From an uncultured Lachnospiraceae bacterium (lineage in GTDB: Bacteria; Bacillota; Clostridia; Lachnospirales; Lachnospiraceae), in NCBI GenBank assembly GCA_902797025.1, contig CADBRN010000037.1, forward strand, positions 1-64,000: a stretch of DNA of 64,000 nt, read 5' to 3'. Numbering within the stretch: position 1 is the stretch's first letter; each line of letters starts with the position of its first letter. The translations under genes were made by a program, and so were the position numbers. Below the pieces are notes generated by a model, which ran no database searches, was not told the DNA's origin, and saw only the letters and a list, made by a program, of their open reading frames with translations. Positions 36,575 to 46,218 of the stretch are shown here, piece after piece.

Positions 36575-38182
36575 ATGAAGATTACATTTCTCGGTGCTGC
36601 GCACGAAGTGACAGGCAGCTGCTATTTTATCGAAGCGTGTGACAAAAAATTTCTTGTGGACTGCGGAATGGAACAAGGAGAAAATCTTTACAAGAATGAA
36701 CCGCTTCCGGTTCCGGCGTCACAGATTGATTTTATGTTTTTGACTCACGCGCATATTGATCATTCCGGAATGATTCCATGGCTTTGCGCAGAGGGATTTC
36801 GCGGAGATATTTATACGACGGAAGCGACTGCGGATCTGTGCGATATTATGCTTCGTGACAGCGCACATATCCAGGAGTTTGAGGCAGAGTGGAGAAATCG
36901 GAAGGGGAAACGCGCAGGAAAAGAAGAGTATGTGCCGATCTATACGATGAAGGATGCGATGGAGGCCGTGCGTCATCTTCGGCCGCTCCCGTATCAGAAG
37001 GAGGTGCAGATTGCGGAAGGAATCCGCTTGCGCCTTGTAGACGCAGGACATCTGCTCGGCTCCGCGAGTCTGGAGATTTGGCTTCGTGAAGATGAGGTTG
37101 AGAAGAAAATCGTGTTTTCCGGAGATATCGGGAATCAGAATCAGCCGCTGATCAAAGATCCGACCTATCTCAACCAGGCGGATTATGTTATTATGGAGTC
37201 CACGTATGGAGACCGCGCGCATGGTAAGGTTCCGAATTACGTTACCGAACTGGCGAAAATTATCAGCCGCACATTCGCAAGAGGAGGAAACCTTGTTATT
37301 CCGTCATTTGCAGTCGGACGTACGCAGGAAATGCTTTATTTTATCAGGCAGGTGAAGGAACAGAACCTTGTCCCGGAGCATCCGGATTTTGAGGTCTATG
37401 TTGACAGCCCGCTGGCAATCGAGGCGACAACGATTTTCGACAGGCATTATGAAGACTGTTTTGATCAGGAAGCGAAAGATCTGATCGCGCAGGGAGTTAA
37501 TCCGATCCGTTTTCCGGGCCTGAGGACCGCCATAACGGCGGATGAGTCCAAGATGATCAATATGAATTCGGAACCGAAGGTGATCATATCTGCGAGTGGT
37601 ATGTGCGACGCAGGAAGAATCAAGCATCATCTGAAACATAATCTCTGGAGAAGGGAGAGCACAATTCTTTTTGTCGGGTATCAGGCGAATGGTACAGTCG
37701 GCCGCGCACTGATTGACGGTGCAGATCATGTGAAGATGTTCGGAGAGGAGATTAATGTTGCAGCAGAAATTACGTCTCTTCCCGGAATCAGCGGCCATGC
37801 GGACTGTAATGGTCTGATGAAATGGGCTTCTGCGTTTGCGGACAAACCGTCAAGAGTCTTTGTGACACACGGAGAGGACACGGTGACGGAAATTTTTGCG
37901 GATCGTTTGCGCACGGAGCTTGGCTATGATGCGGTAGCGCCGTTTTCCGGATGGGTATTTGATCTGGCAGCAAATGAGATGATCGCGGAACCTGTGGCTG
38001 TCCGTGCTGAAAAGAAGGGCAGGAAAGCTGCGGCGAGACATGAGAACGCGGTGTTCGAACGGCTGTGGGCGGCAGGCCAGAGGCTGCTTACTGTTATTAC
38101 GCACAACGAGGGTGGTTCGAATAAAGATCTGAGTAAACTTACGAATCAGATCAATTCACTTTGTGATAAGTGGGACCGCTGA
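36575..38182 (+). CDS. MBL-fold beta-CASP ribonuclease (RMMBL type)
   Basis: A 535-residue enzyme. THAHIDHSG at 57-65 is the zinc HxHxDH motif. The beta-CASP insert spans about 200-380 (VIPSFAVGRTQEMLYFI, PKVIISASGMCDAGRI), and LPGISGHADCNGLMKW with VFVTHGEDTV forms the RNA-specificity C-terminal motif. The family is related to CPSF73 and archaeal aCPSF; bacterial members are RNA nucleases of unclear role, distinct from RNase J. Normal length. Confidence 0.92.
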   Translation: MKITFLGAAHEVTGSCYFIEACDKKFLVDCGMEQGENLYKNEPLPVPASQIDFMFLTHAHIDHSGMIPWLCAEGFRGDIYTTEATADLCDIMLRDSAHIQEFEAEWRNRKGKRAGKEEYVPIYTMKDAMEAVRHLRPLPYQKEVQIAEGIRLRLVDAGHLLGSASLEIWLREDEVEKKIVFSGDIGNQNQPLIKDPTYLNQADYVIMESTYGDRAHGKVPNYVTELAKIISRTFARGGNLVIPSFAVGRTQEMLYFIRQVKEQNLVPEHPDFEVYVDSPLAIEATTIFDRHYEDCFDQEAKDLIAQGVNPIRFPGLRTAITADESKMINMNSEPKVIISASGMCDAGRIKHHLKHNLWRRESTILFVGYQANGTVGRALIDGADHVKMFGEEINVAAEITSLPGISGHADCNGLMKWASAFADKPSRVFVTHGEDTVTEIFADRLRTELGYDAVAPFSGWVFDLAANEMIAEPVAVRAEKKGRKAAARHENAVFERLWAAGQRLLTVITHNEGGSNKDLSKLTNQINSLCDKWDR

Positions 38183-38211
38183 GAACAATTTCAGGAAATG
38201 GAGAGACAATT

Positions 38212-38922
38212 ATGAAGCGGATCGGAATTATCGGCGCTATGGAGGAGGAAGTCAGCAAACTCAAGGAAGAGATGACCGATGTAAGGACGAAGACGAAGGC
38301 GGGGATGGAATTCTTTGATGGGAAGCTCTGCGGGATTGATACGGTCGTCGTCCGGTCAGGGATCGGTAAGGTGAATGCAGGCATCTGTACACAGATTCTG
38401 ATTGACGATTACGGAATCGGCGCGGTGATCAATACCGGAATAGCAGGAAGTCTTTTAAGCGGGATTGATATCGGCGACATCGTCGTTTCTGTCGATGCGC
38501 TGCAGTATGATGTTCATGTCGAGGCGTTTGATTACGCACCCGGTCAGATTCCGAGGATGGACACGCTGGCTTTTCCGGCGGATAAAATGCTGATCGCACT
38601 GGCGGAAGCGGTTTGTAAAGAGGTGAATCCGGATATCAGAACGCACAGGGGAAGAGTCGTGAGCGGCGATCGTTTTGTGTCTGATCATGAGACGAAAAAA
38701 AAGCTTCGCGAGATGTACAACGGATCCTGCGCGGAGATGGAAGGAGCCGCGATTGCGCAGGCTGCCTATCTGAATGGTATCGGATGTGTGATTCTTCGCG
38801 CAATATCTGACAAAGCGGATGACGGCGCGGCAGAAGATTACGATACATTTGAAAAGAAGGCGATCCGGCACAGTGTAAATCTGGTTCGAGGAATGCTTCA
38901 GAAAATCGCAGAAAAAGTATGA
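38212..38922 (+). CDS. mtnN: MTA/SAH nucleosidase MtnN
   Basis: A 236-residue hydrolase removing adenine from 5'-methylthioadenosine, S-adenosylhomocysteine and 5'-deoxyadenosine. The start KRIGIIGAMEEEVSKLKEEM has the catalytic Glu, and CAEMEGAAIAQAAYLNGIGC and ILRAISDKADDGA carry the substrate-binding Met-Glu and the catalytic Asp. GGAGA precedes ATG 38212. Together with mtnA at 33 kb it forms part of the methylthioribose branch. Confidence 0.95.
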   Translation: MKRIGIIGAMEEEVSKLKEEMTDVRTKTKAGMEFFDGKLCGIDTVVVRSGIGKVNAGICTQILIDDYGIGAVINTGIAGSLLSGIDIGDIVVSVDALQYDVHVEAFDYAPGQIPRMDTLAFPADKMLIALAEAVCKEVNPDIRTHRGRVVSGDRFVSDHETKKKLREMYNGSCAEMEGAAIAQAAYLNGIGCVILRAISDKADDGAAEDYDTFEKKAIRHSVNLVRGMLQKIAEKV

Positions 38923-38960
38923 CCGCTAGGCCGCAACCGGATAACCGGAAATAATATGCA

Positions 38961-38992
38961 GGAGGAGAGGCGGTTAATCGCCGTCCTCCTCC
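38961..38992. terminator. Bidirectional hairpin after mtnN
   Basis: GGAGGA...GGCG (38961-38972) pairs with CGCC...TCCTCC (38979-38992) around a 6-nt loop with a small internal loop. It lies between convergent genes and overlaps the last codons of the minus-strand hypothetical gene. Confidence 0.55.
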
Positions 38993-39246
38993 AGGACAGA
39001 CAGCTCGAGAAAGTCAAATTCGATCGAGTCGATGAAGTTGTCAGAATAGAAGCGTGTCTTTTTGTGATGCTTAAAATCAGAGATATTTGAATCAAGCCAG
39101 ATCGGAACGGAGAGATCAAACCGGTAGCAGATCTCGGTCAGACCGTTCAGAATTTTATGAGTTCTTGTATCGGGACGGTTATCTTCGATGACGGTGTCGC
39201 GCAAAGTTTTGTTACTTTTGACAATTTTTCCCCAGAGACGAAACAT
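38974..39246 (-). CDS. Conserved hypothetical protein, Lachnospiraceae type
   Basis: A 90-residue protein (MFRLWGKIVKSNKTLRDTVI start) with DTRTHKILNGLTEICYRFDL, SVPIWLDSNISDFKHHKKTR and an acidic end. I recall similar proteins of this length in many Lachnospiraceae, always small and soluble, with no known function. AAGGAGG lies upstream of the ATG, so it is expressed. No catalytic motif is apparent. Convergent with mtnN. Confidence 0.75.
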   Translation of the reverse strand: MFRLWGKIVKSNKTLRDTVIEDNRPDTRTHKILNGLTEICYRFDLSVPIWLDSNISDFKHHKKTRFYSDNFIDSIEFDFLELSVLEEDGD

Positions 39247-39286
39247 CTATAATCCTCCTTATATTAATTGGCTGGATGACGGCCGG

Positions 39287-40045
39287 TCAGACAGGGGTTT
39301 TTCCCCATTCTTTGAGAATCGCGAAGATTTCGCGGCTGCAGTATGTCGGCAGGAGCCACCACGGCGTTACGGCGCTTTTGGCGCGGGGAATCAGACGCAG
39401 GCGGCGGGCAATTCTGCACGCACGATACTGATGAAATTCATGCGTAACGATCAATACACGGCTGCCGAGGTGCTCCGAGCGTATGATATCGGCGGAGTTC
39501 TTCAGATTTTGAAATGTATTCAGGGAGCGGTCTTCCCGGAAAAGACGACGGCTGTCGATGCCGGCTTCGGTAAGACGGGAATACATATAATCCGCTTCGG
39601 ATTCATCTTCATCGGACCCTGTGCCTCCGGACAGGATGCAGGCCATATCCGGGTGCCGGTTCAGAAGGCGTATGCCGACACGGATCCGCTCGTTCATCAT
39701 TCGGCTGCCGTTTTTACATCCGAGAATTATAATCGTCGGATTTTGTGTATCGGAATCTTCGACCGTTTGCCATGTTGTGCGGGAACCGCGGATCATGAAA
39801 AGGATCACGATCGCTGCGGTGACCGCAAAGCAGAAATATAGGGCGGAAAGCGGTATGAGTATTCCGCGGGGGAGAGCGTTTCGGATTCGCCCGGGACCGG
39901 GCAGGGCGAAGAGAACCAGGATGGCGAAGAAAAGCATCCCGGAGATATTTCCGATATTGAGGATGCCGCCGGTTGCCACCGGAAGGAAAAACCAGATTGT
40001 GAATATAAGTCCGATAATTACAAGAAAACTTCGAATAAAATTCAT
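39287..40045 (-). CDS. YdcF-like (DUF218) membrane protein
   Basis: A 252-residue protein with four N-terminal hydrophobic segments (about 1-95) and a C-terminal DUF218 domain: TIIILGCKNGSRMMNERI, CILSGGTGSDEDESEADYM and LFREDRSLNTFQNLKNSADI. This matches SanA/YdcF/ElyC-type proteins, linked to envelope or vancomycin-sensitivity phenotypes in other bacteria. ATG 40045 is chosen because the membrane segment starts there; its ribosome binding site is weak and an upstream start is possible. Confidence 0.87.
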   Translation of the reverse strand: MNFIRSFLVIIGLIFTIWFFLPVATGGILNIGNISGMLFFAILVLFALPGPGRIRNALPRGILIPLSALYFCFAVTAAIVILFMIRGSRTTWQTVEDSDTQNPTIIILGCKNGSRMMNERIRVGIRLLNRHPDMACILSGGTGSDEDESEADYMYSRLTEAGIDSRRLFREDRSLNTFQNLKNSADIIRSEHLGSRVLIVTHEFHQYRACRIARRLRLIPRAKSAVTPWWLLPTYCSREIFAILKEWGKTPV

Positions 40046-40201
40046 GTCAGGCAGTCCTGTCGATCTACGTAACGGTGCTGGTACTGTTTTGTATTCTAGC
40101 ATCTGCGCGGAGGAGTGCCAAGTCTTGCGGTGAAAGAACCAGAGCCGGAGAAGGGATAATTGTACTGGCATCATGCCGGAACAATTGTGTGAGGAAATCG
40201 A

Positions 40202-40858
40202 ATGGAGCGGAATAGAGCGATAAAAAATGTGATTTTTGACATCGGAAATGTCCTGGTCGGGCTCCGGCTTGACGAATTTTCCAGGGATCTTTTCGGGGAC
40301 AATACGGATGTGTGGAAACGTGTGTACAATGCGGTCTGGGCTTCCGGATTATGGGATGAGCTGGATCGTGGGATCATCCCGGAGGAGGAGGTTCTCCAAA
40401 GAATGGTGGACCATGATCCGGAGATGAAGGATGAGATTTGTCAGGTGTGGGATCACGCGGGAGAGATCGCTTACAGAACGGAGCATGCGATTCCCTGGAT
40501 TAAGGCGGTTAAAGAGAGCGGATATCGTACGTTTTTTCTGTCAAATTATTCGTACCGGATGATGTACGCAAATCGAAAAGCGCTTGATTTTTTGCCGCTG
40601 ATGGACGGCGGGGTTTTCTCCTGCGATGTAAAGCTGATTAAACCGGATCTTCGAATATACCGGACTTTACTGGATAAGTATCGGCTTGATCCGGCGGAAT
40701 GTCTTTTTATTGATGACCGGGAAGAAAACACACGGGCTGCAGAAGAGGTCGGGATCAGCACGCTTTCTTGCACCGGATTCGCGCAGGTACAGCGCGACGC
40801 GGGAAAAATTCTGGGACTTGAGTGTGAGATATACGGATCGGAAGATATCTTGCAGTGA
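40202..40858 (+). CDS. HAD-family phosphatase (YihX-like)
   Basis: A 218-residue HAD hydrolase. Motif I is IFDIGNVLVGL with D13; the motif II serine/threonine is FLSNYS; CDVKLIKPDLRIY holds the motif III lysine; and FIDDREENTRAAEEVGI is motif IV. Subfamily and spacing resemble alpha-D-glucose-1-phosphatase YihX. Substrate cannot be assigned. Transcribed alone; convergent with the aminotransferase gene. Confidence 0.9.
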   Translation: MERNRAIKNVIFDIGNVLVGLRLDEFSRDLFGDNTDVWKRVYNAVWASGLWDELDRGIIPEEEVLQRMVDHDPEMKDEICQVWDHAGEIAYRTEHAIPWIKAVKESGYRTFFLSNYSYRMMYANRKALDFLPLMDGGVFSCDVKLIKPDLRIYRTLLDKYRLDPAECLFIDDREENTRAAEEVGISTLSCTGFAQVQRDAGKILGLECEIYGSEDILQ

Positions 40859-40872
40859 TGTACGGATAAAAC

Positions 40873-40897
40873 CGCCGCGGCCCCTGGAGCCGCGGCG
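40873..40897 (-). terminator. Terminator hairpin of the aminotransferase gene
   Basis: CGCCGCGGC (40873-40881) and GCCGCGGCG (40889-40897) form a perfect 9-bp GC stem with a 7-nt loop; on the minus strand GGTTTTAT follows. It probably also slows plus-strand read-through from the HAD gene. Confidence 0.7.
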
Positions 40898-40925
40898 TAT
40901 ATCAATTCCTATGTGATTGGGATGA

Positions 40926-42218
40926 TCAGTCGCCCATCTCAGCGTATAATTTCTCGGCGCTGACGAGTTTGACACAGAGCGTGAAGAGCTGTGCGGCGGT
41001 TTTCAGATCAGACATGGAAGGATAAGTCGGGGCAATCCGGATGTTGCTGTCATGCGGATCTTTCCCGTAGGGCCATGTGGCGCCGGCACCGGTCATGACC
41101 ACACCTGCTTTTTTTGCCCGGCTGACGATCGCTTTCGCGCAGCCCGGAAGAGAATCAAAGCTGATGAAATACCCGCCGAGCGGTTTGGTCCAGGTACCGA
41201 TCTCAAGTCCGCCGAGGTTGTCTTCCAGTGTCTGTTCGACCATCTCGAATTTCGGGCGGATGATGTCCGCGTGTTTTTTCATGTGTTCGACCATACCGTG
41301 AATGTCCTTAAAGAAACGGACGTGGCGGAGCTGGTTGACCTTGTCGTGGCCGATTGTCTGGTGACTCAGCTGCTCCTTGATATCCTGGAGATTGTTCAAC
41401 GATGTTGCGAGCGCCGCGATACCGCTTCCCGGGAAAGTAATCTTTGAAGTGGAAGCAAACTTGTAAACCATATCCGGATTGCCGGCACGCTTGCACTCCG
41501 CGAGGATTTCAACCAGATAATCCTGCTTATCCTCGTACAGATGATGAATTCCGTAAGCGTTATCCCAGAAGATACGGAAGTCCTTTGCAGCCGGTTTCAG
41601 GCGGGCAAATCTCCGGACGGTTTCATCTGAATAGGAGTAACCCTGTGGATTTGAGTATTTCGGTACGCACCAGATTCCCTTGATGGCTTCGTCTTCGGAA
41701 ACAAGACGCTCGACCATGTCCATGTCCGGACCGGTCGGTGACATCGGTACCGGAATCATATCGATGCCGAAGTATTCTGTGATCTTGAAGTGGCGATCAT
41801 AGCCGGGCACGGGGCAGAGAAATTTGACCTTGTCCAGTTTGCACCAGGGAGTATTTCCCATAATACCGTGGGTGTAGGCACGGGATACCGTGTCATACAT
41901 TACGTTGAGGGACGAATTTCCGTAAATAATGATGTTGTCCGGGTTGTTCTCCATCATGTCTCCGATGAGAACTTTTGCCTCGTCGATGCCGGTGAGGGTA
42001 CCGTAGTTGCGGCAGTCTGTGCCGTCCTCACAGCAGAGATCGGAATCAGAAGTCAGTGCATCCATGAGCCCCATAGAGAGGTCGAGCTGTTCCTTGCACG
42101 GCTTGCCGCGGCTCATGTCGAGGGAAAGACTGAGAGACTGATACCGTTTGTACTCCTGCTTCAGTGAAGCAATCTCATTTTTAAGTTCTTCTTTGCTCAT
42201 TTCAGTGTATGGTTTCAT
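40926..42218 (-). CDS. Aspartate-type class I aminotransferase (MocR-like fold)
   Basis: A 430-residue PLP enzyme. The PLP lysine is in KFASTSKITFPGSGIA; IWCVPKYSNPQGYSYSDETV and FRIFWDNAYGIHHLYEDK carry the cofactor-binding Asn and Asp/Tyr. The N-terminal LDMSRGKPCKEQLDLSMGL and length match the Firmicutes/actinobacterial subclass Ic aspartate aminotransferases (Aminotran_MocR), without a DNA-binding domain. GAGGAG precedes the start. Confidence 0.9.
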   Translation of the reverse strand: MKPYTEMSKEELKNEIASLKQEYKRYQSLSLSLDMSRGKPCKEQLDLSMGLMDALTSDSDLCCEDGTDCRNYGTLTGIDEAKVLIGDMMENNPDNIIIYGNSSLNVMYDTVSRAYTHGIMGNTPWCKLDKVKFLCPVPGYDRHFKITEYFGIDMIPVPMSPTGPDMDMVERLVSEDEAIKGIWCVPKYSNPQGYSYSDETVRRFARLKPAAKDFRIFWDNAYGIHHLYEDKQDYLVEILAECKRAGNPDMVYKFASTSKITFPGSGIAALATSLNNLQDIKEQLSHQTIGHDKVNQLRHVRFFKDIHGMVEHMKKHADIIRPKFEMVEQTLEDNLGGLEIGTWTKPLGGYFISFDSLPGCAKAIVSRAKKAGVVMTGAGATWPYGKDPHDSNIRIAPTYPSMSDLKTAAQLFTLCVKLVSAEKLYAEMGD

Positions 42219-42262
42219 TCGGACAACTCCTCTTAATGACTGTTGTATGGATTATTTGCTTC

Positions 42263-42291
42263 ATAATACATGAACACGGGTATTTCTGCAA
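42263..42291 (-). promoter_or_regulatory. Promoter of the aminotransferase gene
   Basis: On the minus strand TTGCAG (complement of 42286-42291), 17-bp spacer, TATTAT (complement of 42263-42268). Confidence 0.6.
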
Positions 42292-42612
42292 TATCTGGAT
42301 TTTAGATATATCATATTGACATACAGCAAAAATATCGTATCCCCGTAAAAAAGGAATTGCGCAGAGGCGGGATGAAAGCATCACGGAAACATGCGATGAT
42401 CTGCGATTACTTTTCGTTACTTTGTTATATCGAATTGACAGGATGCGGATCAGTGAAGACGTTTTTGGCAAAAATAAAAAAGATCCAGGAGAAAATATCC
42501 GGGGATCGGACGGAATGCAGAAGGATGTGTTTTTTCATTATAGTCCGGATTCGTTTGAAATGTGTGCACTTTGGCGAAAAAACAGCTTTTATTAACAAAA
42601 ATTGCATAGATA

Positions 42613-42641
42613 TTTACAAGGGTGGCCGGATAAAATATAAT
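42613..42641 (+). promoter_or_regulatory. Promoter of the sucrose operon
   Basis: TTTACA (42613-42618), 17-bp spacer, TATAAT (42636-42641). Transcription would start near 42648, giving a leader of about 27 nt, too short for an antitermination hairpin, so regulation is probably by a repressor encoded elsewhere. Confidence 0.7.
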
Positions 42642-42674
42642 TATTGTTGTTGATTATTTTTGGGAGGGCGTTTT

Positions 42675-44687
42675 ATGGATTACGAAAAGACAGCCAAAGG
42701 CGTGCTGGATCACGTCGGCGGGCCGGATAACGTTATTTCTGCAGCGCATTGCGCTACACGTCTCCGACTCGTAATTGCAGACAATTCCAGGCTGGACAAG
42801 GAAGGCGTGGAAAGCGTCGATGGTGTGAAGGGATGTTTTGAGGCTTCTGGACAGATTCAGGTCATCATCGGTACGGGAGCGGTCAATAAGGTTTACGATG
42901 AATTCATCAGGATGGCCGGGGTAACGGAGGCATCGAAGGCGGATTTAAAAGAAGCCGCGGCTCAGAAACAGAACTGGTTCTTCCGTGCGATCAAAACACT
43001 GGGCGATATTTTTGTGCCGATTATTCCGGCGATTGTTGCCAGCGGGCTTCTGAACGGAGTCCTGAACGGCCTGATTCAGGTATGGCCGGCACTTAAGGGC
43101 AGCAATATCTATTCGCTGATCAACCTGTTTGCCGGGGCAGCACTCTCCATGCTGCCGATTCTGATCGCGATCAGCGCGGCGAAGAAATTTGGCGGCAATC
43201 AGTTTCTCGCGGCGGTCATCGGCTTTATCATGATTCATCCGAGCCTTATCAATGCCTGGAGTCAGTATGTAGCCGATCCGGCCAATCCCGCAGGGGATCT
43301 GATAAAAAATCCGGACATTGTTACATGGTTCCAGTTCGGAAGTTATAAGGTCGAGAACATCGGCTACCAGGGTCATGTCATACCGGTGATTATTGCGATC
43401 CTGTTTATGAGCTGGCTTGAGAAGAAGCTGCATAAGATCGTACCGGAGATCATCGATCTGTTTATAACGCCTCTGGTGACGGTACTGGTGACCGGCCTTT
43501 TGACGATGCTCTTTATCGGGCCGATCTTCTCGCAGGTTGAGCAGTGGATTCTCGACGGAGCGAGGGCCCTGATCGGACTTCCGTTCGGTATCGGGGGATT
43601 GATGATCGGGTTTGTCTATGCGTTTACGGTCGTTGCCGGCTTCCATCATATGTACAATATGATTGAGGCACAGATGCTCGGGACCGGTCTCAATACCTGG
43701 ATGCCGGTCGCGACTGCGGCGAATGTTGCACAGGGCGCGGCGGCTATGGCGGTCGGAGTCAAGACAAAGCGGGCAAAGACGAAGGAAGTGGCACTTCCGG
43801 CATCACTTTCCGCTTTTCTCGGGATCACGGAGCCGGCGATTTTCGGTGTGAATATCCGCTATCGGACCGCATTTATTTCCGCCTGCATCGGAGGCGCTGC
43901 CGGCGGTATGGTTGCATCGCTGAGCGGTATCGGAGCGAACGCGTACGGCGTCACCGGTTTGTTCGGTTTTCTGATCACGCCGGGATTTACCGTGCAGTAC
44001 GCGCTTGTGCTGCTTATTTCATTTGCAGTGGCATTTGCTGTTTCCTTTATCACATATCATGATGAGAAGGTGCCGGCAGAAGCTGGAGGAACGTCATCGG
44101 AAAAGCCGGAGGAAGCGGAGAATCCTGCGGCGGAGACGGGCGAACCGGAGGCTGCTTCGGAGGTATCTCCTGTCCCGGATGAAAGCAGGAAGGAAGAGGC
44201 AGGTACGGCAGCTGTGCCGGAGGCAGATACGGCGGAAGGAGCGAAGAAGATCGTCTACGCTCCGGCAAAGGGAAAGGCGATTCCACTTTCTGAGGTTCAT
44301 GATCCGACCTTTGCTTCGGAGACGCTCGGAAAGGGCATGGCGATCATCCCTTCGGAAGGAAAGATTTACGCGCCCTTCGACGGAACGCTGGATATGCTTT
44401 ACGATACGATGCATGCGCTGGGTCTGACTTCGGACGACGGTATCGAGGTCCTGATCCATGTCGGTATCGATACGGTGAAGCTGAATGGAAAGCATTTCAA
44501 GGCACACGCGAAATCAGGAGACGAGGTAAAGAAGGGGCAGCTTCTTCTCGAGTTCGATATCGAAGGAATCCGTGCGGACGGATATTATGTGGACACTCCT
44601 GTGATCATTACCAATACGGATGAGTATCAGGATGTAAAGATGGTCGTGGATACGGATCCGGGGACACCGGTTCTTGAGATCGACTGA
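42675..44687 (+). CDS. scrA: Sucrose-specific PTS enzyme IIBCA (ScrA)
   Basis: A 670-residue permease that takes up sucrose as sucrose-6-phosphate. Domains: IIB at about 1-90 with phosphorylated C26 in ISAAHCATRLRL; IIC at about 100-460 with about ten membrane segments; an Ala/Glu/Pro-rich linker at about 465-525; and a glucose-type IIA at about 530-670 with phosphohistidine H595 in VLIHVGIDTVKLNG. The IIA fusion means no separate IIA-Glc is needed. ATG 42675 follows GGGAGGG. The scrB and scrK genes follow, supporting sucrose rather than trehalose. Confidence 0.92.
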   Translation: MDYEKTAKGVLDHVGGPDNVISAAHCATRLRLVIADNSRLDKEGVESVDGVKGCFEASGQIQVIIGTGAVNKVYDEFIRMAGVTEASKADLKEAAAQKQNWFFRAIKTLGDIFVPIIPAIVASGLLNGVLNGLIQVWPALKGSNIYSLINLFAGAALSMLPILIAISAAKKFGGNQFLAAVIGFIMIHPSLINAWSQYVADPANPAGDLIKNPDIVTWFQFGSYKVENIGYQGHVIPVIIAILFMSWLEKKLHKIVPEIIDLFITPLVTVLVTGLLTMLFIGPIFSQVEQWILDGARALIGLPFGIGGLMIGFVYAFTVVAGFHHMYNMIEAQMLGTGLNTWMPVATAANVAQGAAAMAVGVKTKRAKTKEVALPASLSAFLGITEPAIFGVNIRYRTAFISACIGGAAGGMVASLSGIGANAYGVTGLFGFLITPGFTVQYALVLLISFAVAFAVSFITYHDEKVPAEAGGTSSEKPEEAENPAAETGEPEAASEVSPVPDESRKEEAGTAAVPEADTAEGAKKIVYAPAKGKAIPLSEVHDPTFASETLGKGMAIIPSEGKIYAPFDGTLDMLYDTMHALGLTSDDGIEVLIHVGIDTVKLNGKHFKAHAKSGDEVKKGQLLLEFDIEGIRADGYYVDTPVIITNTDEYQDVKMVVDTDPGTPVLEID

Positions 44688-44752
44688 TAAAGGCGGCACG
44701 GGAAGAAACGGCAGAATGCGGTGCGAATTCGGCCGGATGCCGGGAGGAAAGA

Positions 44753-46162
44753 ATGATGAGCAGTGAAAAAGATAACTGGCGGCTCGCGTATCATCTGATG
44801 CCGCCGGACGGGTGGCTGAACGACCCGAATGGCCTTTGCCAGGCGAACGGGATGTATCATATTTATTTTCAGTACGCTCCGAATACGCCGGCTCCGGACG
44901 GCCGCATGGCAAGAACATGGGGGCATTACGCCGGGCCGGATCTGGTACACCTTCAGTTTGAGGGGGTGCCGTTCTGGCCGGAGACTGCGGACCGGGACGG
45001 CTGTTATTCCGGGAGTGCAGTTGTACATGACGGCGAAATTGACCTCTTTTACACGGGCAACATCAAGCATACAGGCGATTACGATTACATCCGTGACGGG
45101 CGCGAGAGCAATACGATTCTTGTGAAGACGCGGGACGGAAAGAAATACGGAGAGAAGAAGGTCCTTTTCGGTACGAAGGATTATCCGGAGCACTGTACAC
45201 GTCATGTCCGTGACCCGAAGGTGTGGCAGGAGGACGGCGTCTGGTATATGGTTCTCGGTGCGCGAATGGATGATGACAGCGGAGCGCTTCTCTTTTATGA
45301 GAGCGGGAATCTGATCGATTGGAAACTTCTGAAAATCGTAAGCACAGCGAAACCGTTCGGCTATATGTGGGAGTGCCCGGATTATTTCACGGTCGGCGGG
45401 CAGAGTGTGATCTCTCTCTGCCCGCAGGGGGTGGAGTCAGAAGAATTCCGCTATGAAAATCTTTACCAGGCCGGTTATTTTCCGGTATCCGGAGATCTTC
45501 GGGGAGCCCAGTCATTTAAGCCGTTCCGCGAGTGGGATTTCGGGTTTGATTTTTATGCGCCTCAGACCTTTGAGGATGAGAACGGGCGCCGGATTCTGAT
45601 CGGCTGGTCCGGGATGCCGGATCACCCCTATGAGAATCCGACTGCAGAGCGGGGATGGGAGAATGCGCTGACGGTTCCGCGTCTGCTGGGTCTCCGCGGC
45701 GGAGTTGTCACGCAGATGCCGGTTCCGGAGCTGAAGGAGCTTCGCACGAAGGAGCAGCTGATCAATCCGGAAGGCAAACTGCTTCTTTCATATGCCGCCG
45801 GAGATGTGGAAGTCCGTTTCCCGGAATATCGGTTTATTGAGACAGGATCCTGGAAAATCGAGATCGGGGATGGGGTGTGTCTCTCGTATTTCAATCAGAT
45901 CCTGACGCTGAATATGAGCGGGAAGGCCGGCCGCGGAAGGGTCGAGCGCAGAGTGCGGGCGGAAAAGATCACAGATGCACGGCTTCTGATCGACCGCTCG
46001 ATGCTGGAATTCTATTTCAACGGCGGTGAAATCGTGATGACATCGCACTATTTCCCTGAGCTGAAAGAGGATTCTCAGCTTGAGGTACGGTTTGACTGCA
46101 GTGGAGCGGAAATTACCGCATGGGAGATGAAGCCGCTTCCGGTAAACGAACAATATTTCTGA
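44753..46162 (+). CDS. scrB: Sucrose-6-phosphate hydrolase (GH32)
   Basis: A 469-residue cytoplasmic invertase splitting sucrose-6-phosphate to glucose-6-phosphate and fructose. The nucleophile is D24 in GWLNDPNGL; the RDP motif is VRDPKVW; the acid/base Glu is in MWECPDYF. The C-terminal beta-sandwich (about 340-469) is typical of GH32. No signal peptide. GGGAGGAAAG precedes the start. It lies between scrA and scrK. Confidence 0.94.
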   Translation: MMSSEKDNWRLAYHLMPPDGWLNDPNGLCQANGMYHIYFQYAPNTPAPDGRMARTWGHYAGPDLVHLQFEGVPFWPETADRDGCYSGSAVVHDGEIDLFYTGNIKHTGDYDYIRDGRESNTILVKTRDGKKYGEKKVLFGTKDYPEHCTRHVRDPKVWQEDGVWYMVLGARMDDDSGALLFYESGNLIDWKLLKIVSTAKPFGYMWECPDYFTVGGQSVISLCPQGVESEEFRYENLYQAGYFPVSGDLRGAQSFKPFREWDFGFDFYAPQTFEDENGRRILIGWSGMPDHPYENPTAERGWENALTVPRLLGLRGGVVTQMPVPELKELRTKEQLINPEGKLLLSYAAGDVEVRFPEYRFIETGSWKIEIGDGVCLSYFNQILTLNMSGKAGRGRVERRVRAEKITDARLLIDRSMLEFYFNGGEIVMTSHYFPELKEDSQLEVRFDCSGAEITAWEMKPLPVNEQYF

Positions 46163-46218
46163 ACGGCTGCGCCGGAGGTGACCCAATTCAAAACGGCGGC
46201 AGGAAAGGATGATACAGT

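Larger units (their letters stand above)
42219..42674. other. Divergent control region between aminotransferase and sucrose genes
   Basis: About 455 bp without a convincing gene; short frames here have no ribosome binding site or recognisable sequence. It contains the aminotransferase promoter (42263-42291, minus strand) and the scrA promoter (42613-42641). No terminator/antiterminator hairpin typical of SacY/LicT control was seen. Confidence 0.55.

Noticed and set aside
42357..42653. 98-codon frame upstream of scrA
   Set aside because: Poor start context, odd composition, and it overlaps the scrA promoter.
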